A DNA stretch of 64,000 nucleotides from the NCBI GenBank assembly GCA_934432675.1, contig CAKRYT010000005.1, positions 62,001-126,000 of the forward strand. Direction: 5' to 3'. Below the pieces are notes generated by a model that was not told the DNA's origin, did not search any database, and worked only from the letters and a program-made list of their open reading frames with translations. Both the position numbers and the translations under genes were made by a program. Source of the stretch: an uncultured Eubacteriales bacterium (GTDB lineage: Bacteria; Bacillota; Clostridia; Oscillospirales; CAG-272). Numbering within the stretch: position 1 is the stretch's first letter; every line of letters begins with the position of its first letter. Of the stretch, positions 54,880 to 63,089 are shown piece by piece.

Positions 54880-54908
54880 ATTATACCATTGCGCCCCTCT
54901 GTTGTCAA
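54880..54908 (-). promoter_or_regulatory. sigma-A promoter of the AT-rich block
   Basis: Reading leftward there is TTGACA, a 17-base spacer and TATAAT, both perfect. Confidence 0.9.
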
Positions 54909-55012
54909 TACAAAACTGAAAAAATGTTTTGGATTGTGAAAAAACTCTCCGAATCATCACCGCAATTATTCCATATTATTTCTACTCCGAATGACCTTTG
55001 AACGAAAAAGTG

Positions 55013-55051
55013 AAAACGGAAGGTCTTCCCCGGAAGCAACTCGCCGTTTTT
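55013..55051 (+). terminator. terminator-like hairpin upstream of the ABC-2 fragment
   Basis: AAAACGG/CCGTTTT outer pairing with an inner CTTCC/GGAAG, ending in a T-run. No gene precedes it on this strand in the window, so it may be the end of a deleted gene. The rest of 54909-55140 shows nothing recognisable. Confidence 0.5.
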
Positions 55052-55143
55052 ATCTTCATATCGTTATGTGCACCCAAGCACATCTTTCCGCGCTCTATAT
55101 TGCAAATATGAATGCAAGGGGATTATATCACCAATAGGAAAAG

Positions 55144-55186
55144 AAAAACGGAGAGCCACTTCTGATCGAATGCAACTCTCCGTTTT
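55144..55186 (+). terminator. terminator-like hairpin abutting the ABC-2 fragment
   Basis: AAAAACGGAGAG/CTCTCCGTTTT stem, close in sequence to the tRNA-Glu terminator at 22997-23040. The open frame of the ABC-2 fragment runs through it, which shows that the upstream part of that frame is not native coding sequence. Confidence 0.6.
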
Positions 55187-55196
55187 ATTTGTTTTC

Positions 55197-55994
55197 TCGC
55201 GGCTCGCCGCCAAGGTCAGTGTAGGACTTGCGGTTGGTTCGAGAAAACGTAACTTGGCGGGCGCAACGGTGTCCGACACCGTCATCAACGGCTGTGTGGG
55301 CGCGCAACTCATGTCCTCCCTCCTCGCCGTCACCTGCGTGACGGTGGCGTTCTGCTCCAACCTCCTGATGATCCGGGATAAGACCAGCGGCGCCATCCAC
55401 GACCTGACGATCACTCCCGTGCGGTTCGGTGTGCTGGGGCTCGGGTACTACATCGCGACGCTCGTCTCCACGCTCATCATCAGTTTCACCGCGACCGGCG
55501 CCTGCCTCATCTACATGAGTTTCGCCGGCTGGTACTTCACGGCGGGAGACGTGTTCCTCCTGCTCCTCGACGTCCTGCTTCTGACCATGTTCGGTACTGC
55601 CCTTTCCTCCTGCGTGAACTTCTTCCTCACGACAGACGGGCAGGCATCCGCCGTCAGCACCGTTGTCAGCGCCGGCTACGGCTTCATCTGCGGGGCGTAT
55701 ATGCCGATCTCCAACTTCGGGAAAGGACTCCGGAACGTCCTCTCCTTCCTGCCAGGCACCTACGGCAAGAGCCTGCTCCGCAACCATGCCATGCGCGGTG
55801 TCCTCGCCGAAATGCGGTCACAGGGCTTCCCCGACGCGGTGGTGGAAAGTATCCGCGGCAGCGTGGACTGCAACCTCGCCTTCTTCGGCAAAGACGTCAC
55901 GATTGGCGCCATGTACGCCGTTCTCACGGGCAGCATTCTGCTCTTCATCGGCGTCTATATCGCCATGAACATCGTCAAGAGCCGCCGCAGATAA
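55197..55994 (+). pseudogene. 5'-truncated ABC-2 type transporter permease
   Basis: About 265 residues of open frame contain GAQLMSSLLAVTCVTVAF, IRDKTSGAIHDLTITPVR, several membrane segments, ICGAYMPISNFGKGL and LPGTYGKSLLRN, the C-terminal two thirds of an ABC-2 (multidrug or polysaccharide type) permease. The first membrane helix and the partner ATPase are missing, and the frame upstream crosses a terminator-like hairpin with no ribosome site. It is therefore read as a remnant left at the edge of the AT-rich block. Its GC content resembles the right-hand flank rather than the block. Start position is approximate. A live, shortened protein cannot be fully excluded. Confidence 0.7.
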
Positions 55995-56009
55995 CGATTC
56001 ACAAAGTAA

Positions 56010-56056
56010 AAACAAACAAGAGCCGCTTCCGATTGGGAAGCGGCTCGTTCTCTGTT
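56010..56056. terminator. bidirectional hairpin between the ABC-2 fragment and the second sugar operon
   Basis: An 11-base stem GAGCCGCTTCC/GGAAGCGGCTC (56020-56030 with 56036-56046) is flanked by A-rich sequence on the left and T-rich sequence on the right. It shares the CTTCCGATT-GGAAG core with the hairpin at 22997-23040. Confidence 0.8.
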
Positions 56057-56066
56057 TGTTTTACCG

Positions 56067-56951
56067 TTACAGTTTCATACCCGTCGTGGCGATGCCCTCG
56101 ACAAAGTACTTCTGGAACACCGTGTAGAGAATCAGGATCGGCAGGATCGTCACGATACAGCACGCCATGACGGCGGGGTGGTTGAACTTCGCGGCATCCT
56201 TGAAGTTTGCGACCACGAGCTGCAGGGTGGCGAGATCGCGACTCTTGAGATAGAGACGCGGGCCGAGGTAGGCGTTGTAGTGCGCGATGAAGCTGAGGAG
56301 CCCCTGCGCGAGGAGCGCAGGCACCGTCAGCGGCAGTACCACGCGGATAAAGATACCGAACCACGAGAGCCCATCCACCTTTCCTGCCTCAATCAGCGAG
56401 TCGGGGATCCCGAACATAAACTGGCGGAGGAAGAAAATCATGCTCGCGCCGCCGAACAGCCCGGGAATGATGAGCGGCAGGTAGGTGTCAATCCACCCGA
56501 AGGATTCATACATCAGGTAGTGCGGCACCATGAGGATCGTGCCGGGAATCATCATCGTGAACAGGATGATGTTGAAGAACACCTTGCTCATGCGGAAACG
56601 GATCTTCGCAAAGGCGAACGCCGCGAGCGCCGCGCAGAAGAGCGAGGCGAGGGTCGGGACGAGTGACGTCACCATGGTACTCGCAAGACCGGTGATGAAA
56701 CGCGGCACGCCGGTATAGTAGTCCTTATAATTGAAGAACTCCTTATACCCCTGGAACGTCATGCCGCTCTGACCGATGAGCGAGAAGCCGCCGGTCGTCG
56801 CGTCCTCCGCCGTCATAAACGAGGTCATGAATACGATAGCAAAAGGCAGGACGACGAGGAGCGACGCGACGATGAGACCCGCGTAGACGAGGGCGTTGTC
56901 GAGATGCTTATGATTCTTCTTCGGTTTTTTTGTCATTTCGTTAGCTTGCAT
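56067..56951 (-). CDS. carbohydrate ABC transporter permease, MalG type (second system)
   Basis: The 294-residue protein has six membrane segments and the EAA loop EAGKVDGLSWFGIFIRVVLP, ending YFVEGIATTGMKL. ATG 56951 overlaps the stop of the preceding permease and has GGGTGAG upstream; an ATG at 56936 is an alternative. It belongs to the CUT1 importer of the right-hand operon and is the operon's last gene before the hairpin at 56010-56056. Confidence 0.93.
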   Translation of the reverse strand: MQANEMTKKPKKNHKHLDNALVYAGLIVASLLVVLPFAIVFMTSFMTAEDATTGGFSLIGQSGMTFQGYKEFFNYKDYYTGVPRFITGLASTMVTSLVPTLASLFCAALAAFAFAKIRFRMSKVFFNIILFTMMIPGTILMVPHYLMYESFGWIDTYLPLIIPGLFGGASMIFFLRQFMFGIPDSLIEAGKVDGLSWFGIFIRVVLPLTVPALLAQGLLSFIAHYNAYLGPRLYLKSRDLATLQLVVANFKDAAKFNHPAVMACCIVTILPILILYTVFQKYFVEGIATTGMKL

Positions 56952-57834
56952 CGTAACTCACCCACTTCTTTGAAATCGTGAAATGCAGTTTGGTCAGGAG
57001 CGCGACCAGGAGCGCGAGAATGATACTCGCGGCACAGCCGACGCCCGCATCCGGGGTGCCGACCAGCATCTTCTTATACACATAGAACACGACGGTCGTA
57101 CACTTCGCGCCTGTGGAATCCAACACCTGAATACGGGTAAATTCCTGCAGAACGCCGATGGTACCCATGACGAGGATGTAGAAGATCGTCGGCGTGATGG
57201 ACGGGAGCGTGACGTGACCGAAGATCTGGAACTTGTTCGCGCCGTCGACCGCCGCCGCTTCCTTCAGCGAGCTGTTGACGTTCGTCATCGCCGCCGTAAA
57301 GAGCAGGATGCGGTAACCGCAGGATGCCCAGATGGTCATGATCATGACCGACCAGATAAAGAGGTCAGGACCAAACCAGTTGATATTCTTGCCGAGGATG
57401 CTGTTGATGACGCCGTGGTCATAGTTGAGCAGCCAGTTCCACATGAACGTCGTTGCTGTGACGGAGCAGACATACGGGACGAAAAGCAACACCTTGAAGA
57501 AACGGGTGCCGCGGAGCCCCTTGGTCAGCAGTTCCGCAATCGCAATCGACAGGATGATGGAAATCGGCAGACCGATCATCAACACAATATTATTGAGTAT
57601 GGACTTCCAGAAATACTGATCCTTGATGACCGTGACGTAGTTTGTGAAGATCTGCTTCAGCGGGAAGAACTTCGCCCCTTGCAGCGTGAGCCCCGGCACC
57701 TCCATGACGGACATGATGACCGCCATGAGGAGCGGTATATAGGTAAAGATGATGAGCCCCAGCACCGGGATCCCCGCGAAGATCGTGCCCCAGAGTTCGT
57801 CTGATCTCGCTTTTTTACTCTTTGTGATCGTCAT
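56941..57834 (-). CDS. carbohydrate ABC transporter permease, MalF type (second system)
   Basis: The 297-residue protein has six membrane segments and the EAA loop KEAAAVDGANKFQIFGHVTLP. GAGGA lies eight bases before ATG 57834, four bases after the binding-protein stop. It is the partner of the permease at 56067-56951; the ATPase subunit is not encoded nearby. Confidence 0.93.
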   Translation of the reverse strand: MTITKSKKARSDELWGTIFAGIPVLGLIIFTYIPLLMAVIMSVMEVPGLTLQGAKFFPLKQIFTNYVTVIKDQYFWKSILNNIVLMIGLPISIILSIAIAELLTKGLRGTRFFKVLLFVPYVCSVTATTFMWNWLLNYDHGVINSILGKNINWFGPDLFIWSVMIMTIWASCGYRILLFTAAMTNVNSSLKEAAAVDGANKFQIFGHVTLPSITPTIFYILVMGTIGVLQEFTRIQVLDSTGAKCTTVVFYVYKKMLVGTPDAGVGCAASIILALLVALLTKLHFTISKKWVSYDAS

Positions 57835-57838
57835 GGAC

Positions 57839-59794
57839 TCAGTCCTCTTTTGCCGTGTATTTTTTCAGCGTATCAAAGGTCTTGAGATAGTCGTTCACGG
57901 TATAGAAGGTCGTCATGGTCGCTCTGAAGTTACGCACGGTCTGGTTGAGGTAGTTTGCCCAGCAGCCGTCGCCGTCGATCCAGTCGCCGTCCTTGAGGAA
58001 CCACCAGTCACCGGGGGTCTGGTACTCTGCCCCGCGCTCGAACACCTCGATGTTACGGGGAGAAAGCCCCTTCGCAAGATCCTGCTGAATCATCTCTTTC
58101 GCGATGCTCTTCTGGTTCGGGATAATGGTGCCCGCCTCGGCGAGGATCTTCTGCCCCTCCTCACCTGCCGCGAACTTGAGGAACAGATAAGCCGCATTTT
58201 TGATCGTGGATTTGCTCCACACCGCCCACGCGTTCGAGCCGGAGTGTGCGCCCTCGACGCCGGAGGCGATCGTGTTGCCCTCGTCGTCAAAATCCTTCCA
58301 CACGAGCATGGGGGCGACATCCCACTCGAAGTCACGGATCAGGCGCGCCTGCGCCACGCTGACGCGGACGTCAACGACCATGGCGGTATAACCCTGCGTG
58401 AACTGGGTGAAACGGCCGTCCGTGTTCAGTGTCGCCGGGTTGACCGAGATGCCCTTGTTCTGCACGATCACATATTCGTGCGAAGCCGCAGCGAGTGCGC
58501 CGGCACTGCCGGGATCTCCGAGGTTGTTCGGGCTGCGGAGCAGCTCTTCGTTCTTGGCGATCGCCTCTTTGGGCGTCGCACCGAGTTGATACGGGATTAC
58601 CGACCAAAAAGCGTCCGTCACGCCGGTGTAGGTTTTACCGCCGTAGGTGACGTCGGCATGGTAGTGGCTGTTGCCCACCTTGCCGGCGAGGCTCATGTAT
58701 TCCGCGAACGCCTCGCGCTGGGAGGGGAGCACCTCGCACTTTTCGGCAAGGGTGTCGCTCATGTAGAACTTATCCTCGTAGGAGACGATCTCGCCCGCCT
58801 TGTAGGTATGACCGTTGACGGCAATATCTTCTTTGGCTTTGTAGTTGACCGTCGAGTCCGCGAGGGTGAAGGTGTAGTAACCGCCGGTCAGTCCCGTATC
58901 GTCGGACGTCAGATACTGCATGCAGCTGCCGCCCACCGAGAAGCCGTAATTGAACCACCAGCTGGTGATGAAGCCGTACTTACAGCCTGCCGCCGCATTG
59001 ACCGCCTGAAGAATGGCGGCGAGTTCAGAACACTCCTGCCAGCTCATCGGGATCTTGTTGTTGAACACGCGCTGACCTCCGACGGTGAAGAATGCCTTCT
59101 TCGGTACGGTGCCGTCGATACCGAGCGACGCCTTGGTATTGCCGTAGGCATCTGCCGCGCCGCCGTTGAACGCGTCGATATCTTCCTCGTAGACCGAGAT
59201 CTCCTTGATGTTCGCGTTCTTCATGTAGGTCTTGTTGTAGTAGATGGCGGTCGCGCCGGTGCCCTTCGGGAGCCCGTAGTAATGCGCGTTCGGACCGTCC
59301 GAGGTGGTCGTTACGACGTCGTAGAGGTATCTGCCGACGCCGCCCTCGTACATATCCGCGACTTCCTTTTCAAAGTTGAGCGCGGCGTACTGGCTCTTGA
59401 TGTATGCGTCGAGCGGCTCGAGGTAGCCGAGCGTCGCCCACTGCTTATAGTAACTGTCGGAGACGAGCAGGACGTCCTGGCAGGTGGAGGAGGAGAGCGA
59501 CGTCTTCATCGTCTGCTCGTACCCGCTGGAGTCACTCGGCTCATAGACCGCCCGGATGTTGTACTCTTTGTACTTTTCGTTGAAAGCATCGCACAACTGG
59601 TAGAAACGCTTTTCTTCGTCCCCCTCGGAGTACGAGGTGACATGGATCGTGGTGCCGGAGGACGGCAGCAGATTACCGTTCTCATCGAACGAGATATCCA
59701 CGCCGCTCCCGCGCTTTTTACACCCGCTGAGCAGGGGCACGAGGAGCGCCGTCATCATCACGAGCATGAGAGCGATGGCAACAAATCTTTTCAT
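57839..59794 (-). CDS. large extracellular solute-binding lipoprotein (second system)
   Basis: The 651-residue protein has a signal peptide and lipobox LSGC, then TTIHVTSYSEGDEEKRFYQL, YGLPKGTGATAIYYNKTYMK, SWWFNYGFSVGG, EGAHSGSNAWAVWSKS and GLSPRNIEVFERG. The length is well above usual CUT1 binding proteins (about 420-450), pointing to the large oligosaccharide-binding subgroup. AAAGGAG precedes ATG 59794. It feeds the two permeases downstream and lies after CBM9- and GH43-like lipoproteins in the same operon. Confidence 0.9.
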   Translation of the reverse strand: MKRFVAIALMLVMMTALLVPLLSGCKKRGSGVDISFDENGNLLPSSGTTIHVTSYSEGDEEKRFYQLCDAFNEKYKEYNIRAVYEPSDSSGYEQTMKTSLSSSTCQDVLLVSDSYYKQWATLGYLEPLDAYIKSQYAALNFEKEVADMYEGGVGRYLYDVVTTTSDGPNAHYYGLPKGTGATAIYYNKTYMKNANIKEISVYEEDIDAFNGGAADAYGNTKASLGIDGTVPKKAFFTVGGQRVFNNKIPMSWQECSELAAILQAVNAAAGCKYGFITSWWFNYGFSVGGSCMQYLTSDDTGLTGGYYTFTLADSTVNYKAKEDIAVNGHTYKAGEIVSYEDKFYMSDTLAEKCEVLPSQREAFAEYMSLAGKVGNSHYHADVTYGGKTYTGVTDAFWSVIPYQLGATPKEAIAKNEELLRSPNNLGDPGSAGALAAASHEYVIVQNKGISVNPATLNTDGRFTQFTQGYTAMVVDVRVSVAQARLIRDFEWDVAPMLVWKDFDDEGNTIASGVEGAHSGSNAWAVWSKSTIKNAAYLFLKFAAGEEGQKILAEAGTIIPNQKSIAKEMIQQDLAKGLSPRNIEVFERGAEYQTPGDWWFLKDGDWIDGDGCWANYLNQTVRNFRATMTTFYTVNDYLKTFDTLKKYTAKED

Positions 59795-59821
59795 GTGTTT
59801 GTCTCCTTTATTTACATTCAA

Positions 59822-61378
59822 TCAATCGCCTTGTGAGGTGCGGTAGGACGCCACACGCGCCGAGGCATCGTCACCTTTGACGAACGTGTAGTCCGAAACG
59901 GTGGCGTTCGCGCCGAACGAGAACACGCCCACGATGCTGTCGTCCACGATTTTCGTGCCGAAGATCTCACGGCTCGCGGTGTCGTGGAGGTTCAGGGGCT
60001 GTTCGCAGAGCGGGGTGAAGCCGGCATCAATCGCCGCCCGGTTCGCGAAATACAACTCGTCGTTGACGAAGAAGCACAGAATGTCGTCCTCGCGGTAGAT
60101 GGCAAGTTTGACACCTTCGGTGATGAAGTGATTGTCCGGATCACGGAACTTACTGTTGGTATAGTAGCCCCAGTTCATTGTGTCGTCGTTGGGGTCTGCC
60201 GCCTCCGACCAGTTGTAGCCGCCGTTGGTGATCGTCCGCTGTACCACACCGCATATCCCGTCGGCAATATTAGCGCCGTCGTACATTTTGATGTAGAGCG
60301 TAATCCGGTTGGCGGGGAACAGCACCGTAATACCGATTTTCGGCGTGTTGCTCTGCTCACCCGAGATGCCGCTGAGATACGCTTCATAGTAGAAGTGCGA
60401 GGAGGTGCTGTTCTTCACAACCGCATAAGCGGTGGGAGAATCCGAGCGAATGAACATCTTGTTCCCGCCCTCGTCGTTATCCTGCGAGAGATCAACAAGG
60501 TACGTCGGCTCGTACACCCCGGCGAGCAGACCGCCCTCGACGATGAGCGTGCCGAAGAAGTTGCCGTCCGGCGAGGTCAGGTTCCGCGCCGTGCCGTCCG
60601 CATTCTTCGCGAGAGGCACCCATGTATAGGGGGTCGCCTGATAACTGAAGGTCTTCATGGAACGGGCGCGGGAGGTATTGTCCTCTGCCCCGTACGGATC
60701 GTCCTTGTGGTTGTACGCCACGTTGAACATGAGTTCCGTGACCCCGTAGTCCCCGTTTTCGTCCGGGGTGAAGCCGAGTTCGTACCACGGAATGAACGTC
60801 TCGACGTCGAAGCCCGTCGCGTCCTGCGAATTGAGTTCACCGTTCAGATTGACGGCGAACTGACCGTCAAAGTAGGAGCCGGTGTAGGCGTTTCTGCCAC
60901 CGATGCCGCAGAGCTTCGCAGACTTCCCGCCGCAGTCGATGCGCCACTGACAGGTGGCGTTATCGATCGAGGTCTTCTGCTTGCCGCTCTTGGTTTGCGT
61001 CGCGTTGAAGAAGAGTTCCACCGAGGAATTGAGATAGACCGAGCGGTTGGCATTGAAAGAGAGGATATTGTCCTTGACGGACACGAAGCAGTGAATCCCC
61101 TCATCACCGAAGTACAGATACGCGTCGACGTAAATATCGCTGTTGACGTTGTTCTTGTAATAAAGCCGGTGCTGTGCGGCGTCGCCGTACTGCGCGTCGC
61201 GCACGCCGTCTACCGTCATGCCGTCCACCGACGTAAAATCATGAATATCGGCGGGGATCGGCGCCTTATTTGTGTAGGAGTACGGCGCGAACGTATAACC
61301 GCCGCCGCAGGCGGTGAGGCTCGCCGCCAGGAGCAGAAGGCAGGCGATGAGAGGGAGCATAAGCCGTTTCTTCATCAT
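59822..61378 (-). CDS. CBM9-like (DOMON-type) lipoprotein
   Basis: The 518-residue protein has lipobox LTAC and an N-terminal sugar-binding module of the CBM9 type (about residues 50-270: MTVDGVRDAQYGDAAQH, VYLNSSVELFFNATQ, FIPWYELGF). A second, unassigned beta-rich region follows (about 320-518, IGITVLFPANRITLYIK). Known: CBM9-like modules bind ends of glycans. No catalytic residues are evident, so I infer a surface binding protein. It overlaps the GH43-like gene as ATGA, with AAAGGAGGG before the start. Confidence 0.8.
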   Translation of the reverse strand: MMKKRLMLPLIACLLLLAASLTACGGGYTFAPYSYTNKAPIPADIHDFTSVDGMTVDGVRDAQYGDAAQHRLYYKNNVNSDIYVDAYLYFGDEGIHCFVSVKDNILSFNANRSVYLNSSVELFFNATQTKSGKQKTSIDNATCQWRIDCGGKSAKLCGIGGRNAYTGSYFDGQFAVNLNGELNSQDATGFDVETFIPWYELGFTPDENGDYGVTELMFNVAYNHKDDPYGAEDNTSRARSMKTFSYQATPYTWVPLAKNADGTARNLTSPDGNFFGTLIVEGGLLAGVYEPTYLVDLSQDNDEGGNKMFIRSDSPTAYAVVKNSTSSHFYYEAYLSGISGEQSNTPKIGITVLFPANRITLYIKMYDGANIADGICGVVQRTITNGGYNWSEAADPNDDTMNWGYYTNSKFRDPDNHFITEGVKLAIYREDDILCFFVNDELYFANRAAIDAGFTPLCEQPLNLHDTASREIFGTKIVDDSIVGVFSFGANATVSDYTFVKGDDASARVASYRTSQGD

Positions 61379-63078
61379 CTTCCCTCCTTTTTACCGAGTG
61401 CCGCGATCTCCGAGATGGCGAAGACCTCGCCGCCGCGGGATTCCGATACGGTAATTTCGATTTGTCTGATATCCATGTCCGCGAACTGGATCGTGCAGGA
61501 CGCGCCGGCGAAGATACAGTTATAATGTTTCGGCACCAGCGAATACTGGTCGTAGCTGAAAGCGATCTCGCCCGTCTCGCACACGCCCTCGGTGTCACCG
61601 ACGCGGTACCAGATGCGGATATTGTCAATTTTGGTGAAAGAGGTGTCATACAGATTGCTGTTGTACACCATGATGGCTTTTGCCGAAATGTAATCCTCCC
61701 ATGACAGCGTCACGGTACTTGCTTTCTTCCCTACGTTAAAGTAGGTCTCGTCGACGATGTTCGGCGTCTCGTGGATCTTGAGCGTACCGTCGTTCAGCCA
61801 GTAAGGGCTGCTGCCCTCGCGGAGCCCTGTCGCCGTCACCTGCGCCGAGGTCGCCTTGTTCTCGTACCCGCTGATGGCGGTCGGGAGCGGCTGGAGCGTC
61901 ACGGTGGGACCGTTCGCGTAGATGACGGGAATCCCGTCGTCATTGGTGACGAAAGACACCTTGTCGAAGCGGATCTTCCGCGCCTGCGAAATGGACTTGT
62001 CATTCTTGAACGTGTGGTAACTGATGTAGAGTTCATCGCCCACGGTGATGAACGAGTGGTGCCCGGCAGAGTTGGTATAAGCGTTCAGCCCGTCGGTCGT
62101 GATGACCGTACCGCCCTTCTCGGTCGCAATTTTGTGGAAGGGACCCATCGGCGAGGTGCCGACCGCCTGCCGCACCTGATAAGACGATTCATCGTAGGTA
62201 TGGACGGAGAACGTTAGGTAGTAAAGCCCTTCGTGATAGAGCATGAACGGTCCCTCGTTGACGGTGCCCTCGTCCATGACCTCCGTCCCGCCGACCTCAC
62301 AGGAGCCTGTGAGGGAGATGCAGGTAATGCTCTCGTAGTCCGGCTCCCACCATTCTTTCATCTTCATGATATAGGTGGAACTGGAGGAGTACCCCGCGCC
62401 CTTATCGTGCGTGAAGAGCAGATAAATATCACCGTTTACGTCTACAAAGGGCTCGGCGTCGATGGCGGCAAAATAGCCGTCCGCCCAGGTGGTGCCTTCC
62501 CCGTGCGCTTCATAGAGCGGATGATCTTTCGGCATCTTCGAGAAGTCGATGAGCGGCTCCGAAATGCTGCCCCATTCGGTGAAGGGCCCCATCGGAGAAG
62601 TTGAGGTGGCGAGTGAGATGTAATGCGTCTTGTATTCCGAGACGCTCTTCGACGTCGCGCTGTAATACATATAGTACACGCCGTCCTCGGCATCATAGTG
62701 AACGGCGGGCGCCCAGAAGTTCATGTACGCCCAGAACGTGTCGAGGTCGGGGCGGAACACGGCGCCGAGATACTGCCAGTTGGTCATATCCCGCGTGCGC
62801 CATGCGTTGATGGTGGAGGTCGCCGTGATATACGCGTAATAGTACCCGGTGTCCTCCTTCACCTGTCCGTTCTCATCGAGCGCCTCCGGCACCCAGATGA
62901 GCGACGGATCGGCACCCTGCATGGTTTCTACGTTCCCGTAGAAAAGAGAGGTATCAAATTCCTTGATGTCCTCACCGTAAGAGACGTACTCAAGTTTATC
63001 GCCGCCGGAGCACCCGGTGAGGGCGAGCGGCAGGAGCATACAGAGGAGAACGGTCAGTGCCAGCAGTTTCTGTTTCAT
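61375..63078 (-). CDS. GH43-like glycosidase lipoprotein
   Basis: The 567-residue protein has lipobox LTGC and the five-bladed GH43 pattern with all three expected acids: Asp57 in GADPSLIW, Asp207 in AIDAEPFVD and Glu275 in NEGPFML. WAPAVHY and a SAGHHSFI stretch also fit. Residues about 400-567 form an accessory beta domain. Known: GH43 enzymes release alpha-L-arabinofuranose, beta-xylose or related pentoses/galactose; subfamily and substrate cannot be told from these motifs. ATG 63078 has GAGGAGGGG upstream. It lies 11 bases after the GLUG-repeat gene. Confidence 0.87.
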   Translation of the reverse strand: MKQKLLALTVLLCMLLPLALTGCSGGDKLEYVSYGEDIKEFDTSLFYGNVETMQGADPSLIWVPEALDENGQVKEDTGYYYAYITATSTINAWRTRDMTNWQYLGAVFRPDLDTFWAYMNFWAPAVHYDAEDGVYYMYYSATSKSVSEYKTHYISLATSTSPMGPFTEWGSISEPLIDFSKMPKDHPLYEAHGEGTTWADGYFAAIDAEPFVDVNGDIYLLFTHDKGAGYSSSSTYIMKMKEWWEPDYESITCISLTGSCEVGGTEVMDEGTVNEGPFMLYHEGLYYLTFSVHTYDESSYQVRQAVGTSPMGPFHKIATEKGGTVITTDGLNAYTNSAGHHSFITVGDELYISYHTFKNDKSISQARKIRFDKVSFVTNDDGIPVIYANGPTVTLQPLPTAISGYENKATSAQVTATGLREGSSPYWLNDGTLKIHETPNIVDETYFNVGKKASTVTLSWEDYISAKAIMVYNSNLYDTSFTKIDNIRIWYRVGDTEGVCETGEIAFSYDQYSLVPKHYNCIFAGASCTIQFADMDIRQIEITVSESRGGEVFAISEIAALGKKEGR

Positions 63079-63089
63079 CTTTCCCCTCC

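Noticed and set aside
57749..61525. Rightward frames of 695 and 513 codons opposite the second sugar operon
   Set aside because: No signal, motif or ribosome site; valine/arginine-rich composition of antisense frames.
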